From NCBI RefSeq assembly GCF_005281835.1, contig NZ_RZIS01000018.1:1-41257 (forward strand): a DNA stretch of 41,257 nucleotides. Direction: 5' to 3'. The translations under genes were made by a program, and so were the position numbers. This document shows, in pieces, positions 8,109 to 16,581 of the stretch. Below the pieces are notes generated by a model. That model did not search any database, was not told where the DNA came from, and was given only the letters and a program-made list of their open reading frames with translations. The stretch is from Vibrio profundi (GTDB lineage Bacteria > Pseudomonadota > Gammaproteobacteria > Enterobacterales > Vibrionaceae). Positions within the stretch are counted from its first letter, which is position 1. Each line of letters begins with the position of its first letter.

Positions 8109-9221
8109 ATGAGTTTCGTTGATGAATTCCGCCAGCTAAATTGGGACGATATTAGTCTGTCGATCTACAGTAAAACGTCTGTAGATGTAGAGCGAGCTTT
8201 GGCTAAGTCAAAGCGAGATCTAGAAGATTTCAAAGCGCTAATCTCGCCGGCCGCTGAGCCGTATTTGGAACAAATGGCTCAGCAGTCGTTGGCACTGACA
8301 CGCCAGCGATTCGGTAATACGATCTCTCTTTATATTCCTCTGTATCTATCAAACCTTTGTGCCAATGCATGTACCTATTGCGGCTTTTCTATGGAGAATC
8401 GCATTAAGCGACGTACGTTGAATGAGTCGGAAATTGAAGCTGAAATTGCAGCGATCAAGAAAATGAAGTTTGATAGTGTGCTTTTGGTCACCGGTGAACA
8501 TGAAACTAAAGTTGGAATGAAGTACTTCCGCCAAGCGTTGCCCGTGATTAAAAAGCAGTTCAATTACCTAGCAATGGAAGTACAGCCGCTCGACCAGCAA
8601 GACTATGCGGAACTGAAAACATTAGGTTTGGATGCAGTCATGGTTTATCAAGAAACCTATCATCCTAGTACTTATGCCGAACATCACTTACGTGGCAATA
8701 AGACAGATTTTGAGTACCGCTTAGAAACGCCAGATCGTTTGGCAAAAGCGGGCATCGACAAGATTGGTATTGGTGCATTGATCGGGTTGGAAGAGTGGCG
8801 CACAGACTGTTTCTATGTTGCGGCGCACTTGGACTATCTTGAACGTAAATATTGGCAGACGCGTTATTCGATTTCTTTTCCTCGATTACGACCTTGCGAA
8901 GGTGGGCTACAACCCAAGTCGATCATGAGTGATAAACAGCTGGTTCAATTGATTTGCGCTTATCGCTTGCTGAACCCAGAAGTTGAGCTTTCTTTGTCGA
9001 CACGAGAGTCTGCGACGTTTAGGGATAATGTATTACCGCTTGGTGTGACGAGCATGTCCGCGGCTTCGAAAACTCAACCTGGTGGTTATGCGCTCGAAGA
9101 GCAGGAGCTTGAGCAGTTCGAGATTAGTGATGAGCGTAGTGCCTCCTTGGTCGAGGCGATGATTCGCCAACGAGGGTTTGATCCTGTGTGGAAGGATTGG
9201 CACAGTGGTTACTCTGGATAG
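8109..9221 (+). CDS. thiH: 2-iminoacetate synthase ThiH
   Basis: A 370-aa radical-SAM tyrosine lyase that splits tyrosine into p-cresol and dehydroglycine for ThiG. This is the oxygen-sensitive route, in contrast to ThiO. The cluster motif CX3CX2C is C84, C88, C91 in the segment CANACTYCGF. It is the last gene of the thi operon. A parS-like site and a strong terminator follow. Confidence 0.98.
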   Translation: MSFVDEFRQLNWDDISLSIYSKTSVDVERALAKSKRDLEDFKALISPAAEPYLEQMAQQSLALTRQRFGNTISLYIPLYLSNLCANACTYCGFSMENRIKRRTLNESEIEAEIAAIKKMKFDSVLLVTGEHETKVGMKYFRQALPVIKKQFNYLAMEVQPLDQQDYAELKTLGLDAVMVYQETYHPSTYAEHHLRGNKTDFEYRLETPDRLAKAGIDKIGIGALIGLEEWRTDCFYVAAHLDYLERKYWQTRYSISFPRLRPCEGGLQPKSIMSDKQLVQLICAYRLLNPEVELSLSTRESATFRDNVLPLGVTSMSAASKTQPGGYALEEQELEQFEISDERSASLVEAMIRQRGFDPVWKDWHSGYSG

Positions 9222-9235
9222 GTAACTAATAGTTA

Positions 9236-9251
9236 CGTTTCACGTGAAACA
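9236..9251. other. parS: parS site downstream of thiH
   Basis: CGTTTCACGTGAAACA matches 15 of 16 positions of the ParB site TGTTTCACGTGAAACA; only the first base differs. It lies between the thiH stop and the shared terminator, so no coding constraint explains it. It is the middle of three sites (5557, 9236, 12396). Confidence 0.87.
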
Positions 9252-9270
9252 TTACTAAACCGCAGATACA

Positions 9271-9300
9271 AAAACGGCTACCAATAGGTAGCCGTTTTTA
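9271..9300. terminator. bidirectional terminator thiH / aminopeptidase
   Basis: Arms AAAACGGCTACC (9271-9282) and GGTAGCCGTTTT (9287-9298) around AATA. There is a T-run on the + side and an A-run before the stem, so it can stop both the thi operon and the minus-strand peptidase gene ending at 9317. Confidence 0.92.
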
Positions 9301-9316
9301 TCTGTGTAATTGATAC

Positions 9317-11116
9317 TTACGAATGGGCGAGTGACGTGGTTGCTTGGCGTAGCCATTCTAATGCATTGCCTTCAACAAGAGGGCTAACATCATTCCATAC
9401 CTTTTGATGGTAATCATTGAGCCATGCAAGCTCTGGACGAGTTAGCATATCAACGTTGATGTTGCGTTGGTCGATTGGGCAACGAGTCAGAGATTCAAAA
9501 GCGAGTACAGGGAAGTCACCGTTTGTTTGTTTTTCTACGACTAGTTCCAAGTTTTCAATACGAATACCAAACTCATCTGCACGGTAGTAACCAGGTTCGT
9601 TAGAAAGCACCATGCCTTTAAGGAGTGGTACGTTGATAAGCTTCTTCGAAATGCTTTGTGGTCCTTCATGAACACTTAAGAAGTGGCCAACACCATGGCC
9701 TGTGCCGTGGTCATAATCGTAGCCTTCAGCCCATAGGTGTTGACGAGCGAGGATGTCGATCTGGAAGCCACAGGTGCCTTTAGGGAAACGCGCACGTGCA
9801 ACGCCAATGTGTCCTTTCAACGCTAAAGTGAACTGCTTGATCATTTCGTCACTTGGTTGGCCGATCGCAATGGTACGCGTAATATCGGTTGTCCCATCAA
9901 GGTACTGGCCACCTGAATCAACCAAGTACAAAGTGTTCATTTCTAACTGACCAGGCTGCGGCTGGTTTTCGTGGTTGTAGTGACACATGGCTGCGTTACC
10001 GCCCGCGGCGGAAATGGTGTCGAAACTGAGGTCAACTAATGACTCATCTTTTTCACGGAATGCCTGTAAGGTGTCCGATAAGAAAGCTTCATCGTGTAGC
10101 TTGCCTTGAGCCACTTCGGAATCCAACCAAGACAAGAAATTCACCATTGCTGCGCCATCGCGGATGTGACACGCTTTCATTCCTGCAATTTCTACGTCGT
10201 TCTTAGCCGCTTTTGGCATTAAGCAAGGGTCGGCAGACTCAATGATCTGTGCACCAGCATTTTGCAATAATAAGGTGTACCATGCGTTGCTGGTTGCTGA
10301 ATCAACGGTCACTGTTTTTCCAGACAGCGCTTGTAGGGCTGATTCTAATTCAGAAGGGTGACGAACACTAATTCCGGCTCCGGTGTGATCGGCAAATTCT
10401 GCTGGGATTCTGCTAGGGTCTAAGAAAAACTCGACGCTTTGATCGGCATGAATGATTGCGTTAGCCAACACTACAGGTAAGCGCGAAACGTCAAGACCAC
10501 GGATGTTCAGCAACCAACAGATCGAATCTAACTCAGTTAATACTGCAGCATCAGCCCCTTTAGTTTTAAGTAGTCCTGCAATCTCAGCTCGCTTACTTTG
10601 GCAAGATTGACCAACTGAATTCGTCGCCATTAAACGCACATCAGAAACAACAGGTGCTGGTCGATCTGACCATAGCTCATCAATTGGATTCGATGACAAT
10701 GTCGCAAGTTCTAATTTACCCGTTAGTTTGCTTTGTGCGCCTTTCAACCAAGCTGCCGTGTGCATGCGCGGGTCAAAAGCAACCTTCGAGCCTTGCGGTA
10801 ACGTTTGAATCAACCAATCTAATGATGGTTCTTCAATAAGGTGACGGTATTCAAAAACACTTTCCGGTACTTGTTTACGTACTTGAACTGTATAGCGGCC
10901 ATCAACAAAGATCGCAGCGGTGTCGCGCGTGATTACAGCTGCACCTGCAGAGCCAGTGAAACCTGTTAACCAAAGAAGTCGTTCGTTGTGAGCCGGAACG
11001 TACTCACCTAAATACTCGTCTTCATGGGGAACAATGAGAGCGTCATAGTGATTACTCTCGAGCCAAGCTCGAACCGCTTGAACGCGGTCTGCAGTGATAT
11101 TGTGCATCAGTGTCAT
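9317..11116 (-). CDS. M24B Xaa-Pro aminopeptidase, long form
   Basis: A 599-aa peptidase of the aminopeptidase P family that removes an N-terminal residue preceding proline. Two creatinase-type N-terminal domains precede the pita-bread catalytic domain. The metal ligands are visible: the two Asp in DSGGQYLDGTTDITRT, the His in HGTGHGVGHF, and Glu in LSNEPGYY and IRIENLE. It has no signal peptide and is probably cytosolic. The first ATG (11116) lies only a base or two after AGGA. The second in-frame ATG (11107) is 10 nt from it, so the true start may be residue 4. It follows the LysR gene on the same strand after 112 nt. Confidence 0.9.
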   Translation of the reverse strand: MTLMHNITADRVQAVRAWLESNHYDALIVPHEDEYLGEYVPAHNERLLWLTGFTGSAGAAVITRDTAAIFVDGRYTVQVRKQVPESVFEYRHLIEEPSLDWLIQTLPQGSKVAFDPRMHTAAWLKGAQSKLTGKLELATLSSNPIDELWSDRPAPVVSDVRLMATNSVGQSCQSKRAEIAGLLKTKGADAAVLTELDSICWLLNIRGLDVSRLPVVLANAIIHADQSVEFFLDPSRIPAEFADHTGAGISVRHPSELESALQALSGKTVTVDSATSNAWYTLLLQNAGAQIIESADPCLMPKAAKNDVEIAGMKACHIRDGAAMVNFLSWLDSEVAQGKLHDEAFLSDTLQAFREKDESLVDLSFDTISAAGGNAAMCHYNHENQPQPGQLEMNTLYLVDSGGQYLDGTTDITRTIAIGQPSDEMIKQFTLALKGHIGVARARFPKGTCGFQIDILARQHLWAEGYDYDHGTGHGVGHFLSVHEGPQSISKKLINVPLLKGMVLSNEPGYYRADEFGIRIENLELVVEKQTNGDFPVLAFESLTRCPIDQRNINVDMLTRPELAWLNDYHQKVWNDVSPLVEGNALEWLRQATTSLAHS

Positions 11117-11228
11117 ATCCTTGTTGTTGATGTGCTTCTTTAATCTATTTTATTGATAGAGAAAGAGATAAATGAGTGCAGATAAGCTATCTCTTTTATC
11201 CTAAGGCTGCAATTACTGAACGGCATTT

Positions 11229-12170
11229 TTACCTGAGATGTAAAGTTTTTTCTTTGATGATATCTCGCAGCCAAGTTAAAGCTGGGTCATTTTCTCTATC
11301 GCGATGCCAGAATAGAGTATATGCCATAGGAGGGAACTCCATAGGCAGTGGAACAACGACTAAGTCGAGCTGCTTCGCAACTAAGTAGGTAAAGTGACTG
11401 GGAGCGGTGAAAACAAAGTCTGTATAGGTACACAAGCTTGCGGCACTATTGAAGTCCGGAACTGAAATCGCGATGTCACGTTGGTGTCCGAGGTCTGCCA
11501 GTTTGTAATCGAGTAACCACCGATCATTACCATCACAGCGAACCTGAACGTGACGCTGCTTTAAGTAAGTCTCAAGATCCCATTTCCCTGATAACGCAGG
11601 GTGGTTACGACGCAATACACACATTTGTGCATCTCGATAAATCTCCTGTTCGCAAATGTCATCGGGTGGCAGCATGGTGAGCTTGGCATCATTAATATCG
11701 ATGTCCTTTCCGGTCAGCCCCAAATCGAGTTCGCCAAGCTGAAGCTTTTTGAATGTTTGTTCACTCCAGGCGTGAGTATTGATATTGACCTGTGGCGCTT
11801 GGCGAAAAATAGCGGGTAGGAAGTGAGGCAGAATTAACGGGTAGACACTCTCAACCGCTGCAATATGGAACCGATGGTGGCTGTCGTTGGGATTAAAAGT
11901 TTCTGGCTGAGTGAGCAATTCAAGTTGGTTGATAAGGATTTCTAGCTTAGGTTTCAAGAATAGCGCTTTGGGTGTTGGCCTAAGTCCGTGTGCGTTACGT
12001 GAGAAAAGCGGGTCATTAAATTGTTCGCGTAGCTTAGCGAGTGACTTACTGACGGCCGACTGACTCAAGCACAGTCGATGTGCTGTGCGGGTAACACTTA
12101 GCTCCTCAAGCAGCACTTGCAGGCATACCAATAGATTGAGATCAATTCGCGACAACTTCTCGACGTTCAT
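11229..12170 (-). CDS. LysR-family transcriptional regulator
   Basis: A 313-aa LysR protein. The N-terminal winged helix-turn-helix is at about residues 7-66 (DLNLLVCLQVLLEELSVTRT, then RLCLSQSAVSKSLAKLRE). A periplasmic-binding-protein-like effector domain covers the rest. It is transcribed divergently from the Bcr-type exporter (104 bp to that start), the usual arrangement for a LysR regulator controlling its divergent neighbour. The effector is unknown. Confidence 0.9.
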   Translation of the reverse strand: MNVEKLSRIDLNLLVCLQVLLEELSVTRTAHRLCLSQSAVSKSLAKLREQFNDPLFSRNAHGLRPTPKALFLKPKLEILINQLELLTQPETFNPNDSHHRFHIAAVESVYPLILPHFLPAIFRQAPQVNINTHAWSEQTFKKLQLGELDLGLTGKDIDINDAKLTMLPPDDICEQEIYRDAQMCVLRRNHPALSGKWDLETYLKQRHVQVRCDGNDRWLLDYKLADLGHQRDIAISVPDFNSAASLCTYTDFVFTAPSHFTYLVAKQLDLVVVPLPMEFPPMAYTLFWHRDRENDPALTWLRDIIKEKTLHLR

Positions 12171-12274
12171 AGGACATTTCCAATTTGGAATAATGGTAAT
12201 GAGTATATGCCATTTTCGTTCATATCTGTTACTGAGTATGATTGGCCCACATTCGTTTTCTATTGGAGTATTTT

Positions 12275-13474
12275 GTGTCCGCCACTATGTCTCAATCAAA
12301 CAGTAAATTTCAGGTGGCTTTGTTAGCTATGTTGGTATTGTTCAGTCCATTGGCGATTGATATCTACCTACCGGCATTGCCACAAATATCAGAAGCGTTT
12401 CACGTGGAACATGCTTTAGCACAAGATACGATTACATGGTTTTTATTTGCAATGGGTGTGGGCCAATTGTTTGCCGGCCCCCTTGCGGATAAGTTAGGAC
12501 GTCGAACCGTTGCTTTAGGAGGGATCTTCATTTATGCATTGAGTGCTTGCTTGGCGTGGGCCGCTCAATCAATTGAATGGATGTTGGTCGCTCGGTTGCT
12601 GCAAGGCTTAGGAGCTTGTGCGACTTCTGTGGCAGCTTTTGCAACGGTTCGCGATATATTTGGCCCAGAAAAAAGTGGCAAGATGATCAGCTACTTGAAT
12701 GGTGCTATCTGTTTTATTCCTGCTTTAGCACCAATCTTAGGTAGCTGGCTGACGCAACAGTTTGGCTGGAGAAGTAACTTTAGCTTTATGGCTGGCTTCG
12801 CGGTCGTAGTGGGTTTATTGATGCTGGCCTATATGAAAGAGACCAATCCAGCAACCGAGAAACAGGCTGTATTCAAATTTGAACGCTACTGGTCAGTATT
12901 GAGTACTCCTTCATTCTTGTTCCATGCCACACTGTGTCTAATGGCGATGGCCGTGATTCTTGCTTACGTAACTTCGGCACCTGTCGTGCTGATGGAAAAC
13001 TTAGGCTTGAGCATGAACGAGTTTACTTACTGGTTTGGTGTAAATGCGGTAATTAACATTGTGGCGGCATTCACCGCACCTAAGTTCATGGAAAAATTTG
13101 GCACTCACAAAACGTTAGTGGTGGGCATCAGTACGCTTGGCTTAGCTGGTGTAGTGATGTACGTGATTGCTAGTCAGCAGAGTGCAATGGCGTTCATGAT
13201 TCCGATCTTTATGTCGTCGGTAGGTTTTGCATGGATTTTAGGCGCAGCAGCAGGTAAAGCGCTTGAACCGTTCGGTGATAGAGCGGGTACGGCAGCTGCA
13301 TTACTTGGCTTGTTCCAAATGAGTGGCTCGGGTTTGTTAGTGGGTACAATGCAACGTTTAAGCCTAGATCCACAAATCATGATAGCACTGCAAATGTGGC
13401 TAATTGTACCGGCATTGTTCATCCTATTCGCTAAGGTAGGTAAGACTTGGCACGGTGTTGCAGCCAAAGCGTAA
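12275..13474 (+). CDS. Bcr/CflA-type MFS drug exporter
   Basis: A 399-aa major facilitator of the 12-helix DHA1 group. Motif A is GPLADKLGRR between helices 2 and 3, and the opening FSPLAIDIYLPALPQI is typical of Bcr/CflA. Such proteins expel drugs (bicyclomycin, sulfonamides) or dipeptides/cysteine by proton antiport. I prefer the GTG at 12275, because GGAG at 12265-12268 is 6 nt away. The ATG at 12287 is too distant from it, and the open frame from 12242 adds an unlikely leader. A parS-like site lies at 12396-12411 inside the gene. The divergent LysR gene probably regulates it. Confidence 0.9.
   Translation: MSATMSQSNSKFQVALLAMLVLFSPLAIDIYLPALPQISEAFHVEHALAQDTITWFLFAMGVGQLFAGPLADKLGRRTVALGGIFIYALSACLAWAAQSIEWMLVARLLQGLGACATSVAAFATVRDIFGPEKSGKMISYLNGAICFIPALAPILGSWLTQQFGWRSNFSFMAGFAVVVGLLMLAYMKETNPATEKQAVFKFERYWSVLSTPSFLFHATLCLMAMAVILAYVTSAPVVLMENLGLSMNEFTYWFGVNAVINIVAAFTAPKFMEKFGTHKTLVVGISTLGLAGVVMYVIASQQSAMAFMIPIFMSSVGFAWILGAAAGKALEPFGDRAGTAAALLGLFQMSGSGLLVGTMQRLSLDPQIMIALQMWLIVPALFILFAKVGKTWHGVAAKA
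12396..12411. other. parS: parS-like site inside the MFS gene
   Basis: CGTTTCACGTGGAACA matches the ParB site at 14 of 16 positions; the differences are position 1 and one A-to-G in the right arm. A C or A in that region is tolerated in known sites. It is the third and weakest of the cluster, 3.2 kb from the previous one, and is constrained by coding sequence. Confidence 0.7.
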
Positions 13475-13480
13475 ATGTTG

Positions 13481-13504
13481 CGTAAATATTCAATTTACGG
13501 TTTT
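13481..13504 (+). terminator. possible terminator after the MFS gene
   Basis: Arms CGTAAAT (13481-13487) and ATTTACG (13493-13499) around ATTCA, followed by GTTTT. The stem is short and AT-rich, so it is a weak terminator if functional. Confidence 0.45.
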
Positions 13505-13572
13505 CCGGAGCGGCAAACAGGTGTATATTTGTCGCTCAATTAATAGTGATTTCTCAACGGAATAATACTGTA

Positions 13573-13854
13573 ATGTCATTAACAACCTATGAAATGGCTC
13601 GCGTCTTAGAGCAAATGGAAGATGCACCTGAAAAGGTCATGTTTGGTAAATTGCTTAATGAATTAGGCAACCAAAGTGAAGAGCGAATTCGAAGTGCTGC
13701 AAAGCAGGTTCCTTTGGCAACATTGCGCGATATCGTTTATCAGTTTCAGCGAGTGATTGAATCTCGCAAAGACGAGCAAGTGCAGCAACTAGCGAAAGAG
13801 CTAGCAGAACAAGGTATCTCTGTTGATGAACTACAAGCTTTCTTAAGTAAGTAA
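13573..13854 (+). CDS. tsrA: TsrA-like H-NS-related regulator
   Basis: A 93-aa, charged, mostly helical protein. The C-terminal segment KELAEQGISVDELQAFL resembles the H-NS oligomerisation region (H-NS has a GIDPNELL at the same place), but the H-NS DNA-binding tail is absent. In V. cholerae the gene after thi, peptidase, LysR and Bcr genes is tsrA (VC0070), a repressor of type VI secretion and virulence genes. The same neighbourhood here supports the assignment. The start is ATG 13573, with GGA 11 nt upstream. An in-frame GTG at 13546 would add nine residues without support. Confidence 0.8.
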   Translation: MSLTTYEMARVLEQMEDAPEKVMFGKLLNELGNQSEERIRSAAKQVPLATLRDIVYQFQRVIESRKDEQVQQLAKELAEQGISVDELQAFLSK

Positions 13855-13868
13855 TTCCAACCAGATTT

Positions 13869-13900
13869 AAAAACACCACTCGATTGAGTGGTGTTTTTGT
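13869..13900. terminator. bidirectional terminator tsrA / doxX
   Basis: Perfect arms AAAAACACCACTC (13869-13881) and GAGTGGTGTTTTT (13886-13898) with loop GATT. Convergent genes on both sides can use it. Confidence 0.93.
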
Positions 13901-13927
13901 TTGTGTCGTATAGAAGGTAATCGTTGG

Positions 13928-14386
13928 TTAGTCGCTGATTCTCGACTTTATCACCTTATCTAATGAAAACGGCCCAGCTCCCCATACCACTACGATAAGT
14001 ATCATTAGTCCCCAAAGCTGATGGTCAAAGAAACCTCGCTCCCACAATAATGGGTAAGAGACAACCGCAATAATATTGAATACGAATAAGATCGCTGCCA
14101 TCGGGCGAGTGAGTAGGCCGAACGCTAAAAAGACAGGCAGAATCAGTTCTGCCGCGGTTCCCATGTAGGCTGCAAGTTCCCAAGGTAGAATCGGAACTTG
14201 ATATTCAAGCTCAAAGAGGTACAAAGTGCTGTCCCACGACGCGATCTTTACTAATCCAGAGTTAAAGAAAACCCACGCCACCCAAAGGCGACAGAACAGC
14301 AACAATACCGGGATGAACATTGCCTGAGCTTGGCTAACCAAATTATCGTAAGTAATAATCAGTGAAGTAAATCTATTCGAGTTCAT
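13928..14386 (-). CDS. DoxX-family membrane protein of the bufferin operon
   Basis: A 152-aa integral membrane protein with about four hydrophobic helices. It shows the DoxX features FFNSGLVKIASW near helix 1 and AAYMGTAAELILPVFLAFGL in the middle. It is the last gene of the four-gene bufA-bufB-bufC unit; the gap to bufC is 12 nt and there is an AGGAGG ribosome site. DoxX proteins are frequent companions of DUF692/DUF2063 pairs. Its precise role is unknown. It may support quinone- or redox-linked steps or assembly in the membrane, which is inference. Confidence 0.88.
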   Translation of the reverse strand: MNSNRFTSLIITYDNLVSQAQAMFIPVLLLFCRLWVAWVFFNSGLVKIASWDSTLYLFELEYQVPILPWELAAYMGTAAELILPVFLAFGLLTRPMAAILFVFNIIAVVSYPLLWERGFFDHQLWGLMILIVVVWGAGPFSLDKVIKSRISD

Positions 14387-14398
14387 TGAAGCCTCCTA

Positions 14399-15157
14399 TT
14401 AATCCTGAATGAAAAAGCCTGCAATCACATCTAACTCGATAAGAGTATTTAGGTGAGATAAATGTTCTGGTGGGGTTTGTCCTAGCGGCCGCTGATCGGC
14501 AATACAAGCCAGTAGTTCATAACACGCCTGACTCACGATTTGTGTTTCTATTTGGTTATTCGGTAAGTGGCGAATGAACCCGAACTCAGGTTGATTGATA
14601 TTGAGTGCGTCGAGTTGTTCGGACTTAATGGCTTGTCTTAACGTGTATAAGGCAAATTCAGAGTGAAACAGCACGATTTGGTTGTTCAAGATAAAACTGA
14701 GCTTTGGGTGCTGTTCTTCAGAAACTTGTGCAAGCGCTGCTAAAGGTTGTATTTTTTCTGGGTAAGCTTTGCCTAACAATGGGTTTGCAGCGTCACAGCA
14801 CCATTCAAATTCAGCGGTATCAGATAAGTATGGCGCTGCTTCAATGACGGCTGGGAATTGGTGAAAGGTTTTACTAAAGCCGAGCCCATAACTTGTCACA
14901 TCACCACTATTTGGCGGTGACACTAGCGCATGCTGGCGTGCTAGCTGCGTGAAACATTCATCTCCAACTAAAGCGTCAACTAAAGGGTAAGCGGCTTTCA
15001 AAACGTCGACTAAGCTAATGATGAAATTGTTCCGATAGATCTGTAATCGTTGCTCAGCAGAGAAGTGATCGCTGACAATTTGGCAATGTTCACCTTGGCT
15101 TTGGTATCTCAAGGCATCACCGAACTCGCTTTGCAGTTGAGCTAGAGATACGGTCAT
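14399..15157 (-). CDS. bufC: DUF2063 partner protein (BufC-like)
   Basis: A 252-aa DUF2063 protein. The N-terminal region has the family signature (LQIYRNNFIISLVDVLKAAY, about residues 39-58) that includes putative peptide-recognition helices. An FEWCCDAA segment sits in the middle. Its ATG overlaps the bufB stop by four bases (ATGA), so the two are translationally coupled. In characterised systems the DUF2063 partner binds the precursor leader and presents it to the DUF692 enzyme. Confidence 0.88.
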   Translation of the reverse strand: MTVSLAQLQSEFGDALRYQSQGEHCQIVSDHFSAEQRLQIYRNNFIISLVDVLKAAYPLVDALVGDECFTQLARQHALVSPPNSGDVTSYGLGFSKTFHQFPAVIEAAPYLSDTAEFEWCCDAANPLLGKAYPEKIQPLAALAQVSEEQHPKLSFILNNQIVLFHSEFALYTLRQAIKSEQLDALNINQPEFGFIRHLPNNQIETQIVSQACYELLACIADQRPLGQTPPEHLSHLNTLIELDVIAGFFIQD

Positions 15158-16011
15158 GAAACTTTTCTCCCCATTGCTTCTATGTCCAACAGACGCTGGC
15201 TAGCTTTCTCAGCTTCTGCGAGTAGCACGTTAGGTTCAGGAATATCCAAGTCCCATTCTATTAATGTATGGCGTTGACCATGTTGAGCCGTCCAACTCTC
15301 AAACAGCTGCCACACTTCGTCACTGATAGGCTGACTGTGAGTATCAATCCAGATTTCACCTTGTTCGAGTTGCTTGATGGTGAAGCCGGCTAAGTGGATT
15401 TCGTCTACTGCGTGAGCTGGTAGGCCTGCCAAATATTCTTCGCTGGTAAAGCCATGATTGAATGCCGAGACATGAACATTATTCAGATCGAGTAATAGGC
15501 GACATTCTGTGCGACGTTGTACCTCTGCCAAAAACTCCCATTCACTGATCGTGGAGTGGCTAAACTTCAAATAGCTTGAAGGGTTTTCTATCAGCATTGG
15601 ACGTTTCAATGTGTCTTGAACCGTCATGACATTACGACAAAACACTTCCAGTGCTTCTTCGGTATAAGGTAGTGGTAGTAAGTCATTGAAGTAATGACCA
15701 CCGGTTTGGCTCCAACTTAAATGATCGGAGACCAAAAATGGCTCAACGTCATCGACTAAACTTTTCAGCTGAGTAAGGTGATTTGGGTTAACGGGTTCCA
15801 CTGAACCTAATGACAGCCCAATACCATGGCAGCTAATTTGATGCTTTTCTCGAATGGATTGAAGTTGGCGACGCGCGAGAGAGTTAGTTTGAAAGTAATT
15901 TTCGCTGTGAATTTCAAGCCAGCTCAAAAGGCTGGGTGAAGTATCAAAATACTCAAGGTGTGGAGTTCGTAAGCCCACTCCAACTTTGTTATGAAGAGGT
16001 GTTGTGTTCAC
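15154..16011 (-). CDS. bufB: DUF692 MNIO enzyme (BufB-like)
   Basis: A 285-aa multinuclear non-heme iron oxidative enzyme with a TIM-barrel fold. Likely iron ligands are spread as in MbnB: H62 (CHGIG), H97 (SDHLSW), E142 (LIENPSS), D175 and N178 (LDLNNVH), H206 (EIHLAGF), D223/H225 (IDTHSQP) and the late LIEWD. Members oxidise cysteines of a precursor peptide, for example to oxazolone/thioamide or thiooxazole. The substrate here is almost certainly the four-cysteine BufA peptide encoded just upstream. The start is GTG at 16011, with AGGAG 6 nt ahead. Confidence 0.92.
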   Translation of the reverse strand: MNTTPLHNKVGVGLRTPHLEYFDTSPSLLSWLEIHSENYFQTNSLARRQLQSIREKHQISCHGIGLSLGSVEPVNPNHLTQLKSLVDDVEPFLVSDHLSWSQTGGHYFNDLLPLPYTEEALEVFCRNVMTVQDTLKRPMLIENPSSYLKFSHSTISEWEFLAEVQRRTECRLLLDLNNVHVSAFNHGFTSEEYLAGLPAHAVDEIHLAGFTIKQLEQGEIWIDTHSQPISDEVWQLFESWTAQHGQRHTLIEWDLDIPEPNVLLAEAEKASQRLLDIEAMGRKVS

Positions 16012-16095
16012 TCGTGACTCCTAGGCTGGTGTTAGTAAGGGAGGTGAGCCTTGTTGGCGTAGGCTCACCATCACTTATTCATCAAGTATTGAATA

Positions 16096-16356
16096 CTATG
16101 AAGATTGAGTGCTACCACCAGAAAGTTTTCCACAAAGGCCTTTTGGCACGACTACAAATGCATCGCTTTGGTTATCTTCTTTCGCTGTGCCTGCACAAGA
16201 ACTTGTTTTGGTCGCACAGTCATTTTTTCCCGCTTTAGCAACGCCATAGCATTTCTCTTTGCCAGCAGCTTCTGCTGGTGCTGAAGTTAAAACGGTTCCA
16301 CCGAAAGCAATAAGGCTTGTGATCGCAGCAGTTACAGCAAGATTAGATTTTTTCAT
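16096..16356 (-). CDS. bufA: bufferin-type precursor peptide (DUF2282, BufA)
   Basis: An 86-aa exported peptide. A Sec signal peptide of about 31 residues ends at PAEAA. The mature part carries four cysteines in the DUF2282 pattern: KCYG (C36), NDCAT (C47), SSCAG (C54) and GLCGK (C75). Bufferins are modified at the central cysteines by the MNIO enzyme and are thought to buffer copper in the periplasm. The start is ATG 16356, with AGAGGA 7 nt upstream; an in-frame TTG at 16362 is less likely. It is first in the operon with bufB, bufC and doxX, and diverges from uvrD. Confidence 0.92.
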   Translation of the reverse strand: MKKSNLAVTAAITSLIAFGGTVLTSAPAEAAGKEKCYGVAKAGKNDCATKTSSCAGTAKEDNQSDAFVVVPKGLCGKLSGGSTQSS

Positions 16357-16426
16357 CGTCAATTCCTCTAGACTTTGTTTTTATATTCACTTCGCAAGTT
16401 AATTACTTGTTAAATATCAACTTGCT

Positions 16427-16455
16427 TATAAAAGAGGATAGGTAAACCAATACAA
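16427..16455 (-). promoter_or_regulatory. candidate promoter for the bufferin operon
   Basis: On the minus strand, TTGTAT (16455-16450) and TTTATA (16432-16427) are 17 nt apart, a passable sigma70-like arrangement about 70 bp before bufA. An inverted repeat GCAAGTT/AACTTGC (16394-16400 and 16419-16425) lies just downstream and could be an operator. Bufferin genes elsewhere can be under ECF sigma control, and I did not see such a motif. Confidence 0.35.
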
Positions 16456-16581
16456 AAATTTCATTATTTTTTCGTAATTTATAGAAAAATCATAATATTT
16501 TTATTTAAGTTATTGAATTTTAATGGATATGTCATGGTGATATTTGTCGTGATATTTATGAACTGCGTTGGCTGTTTAGGT

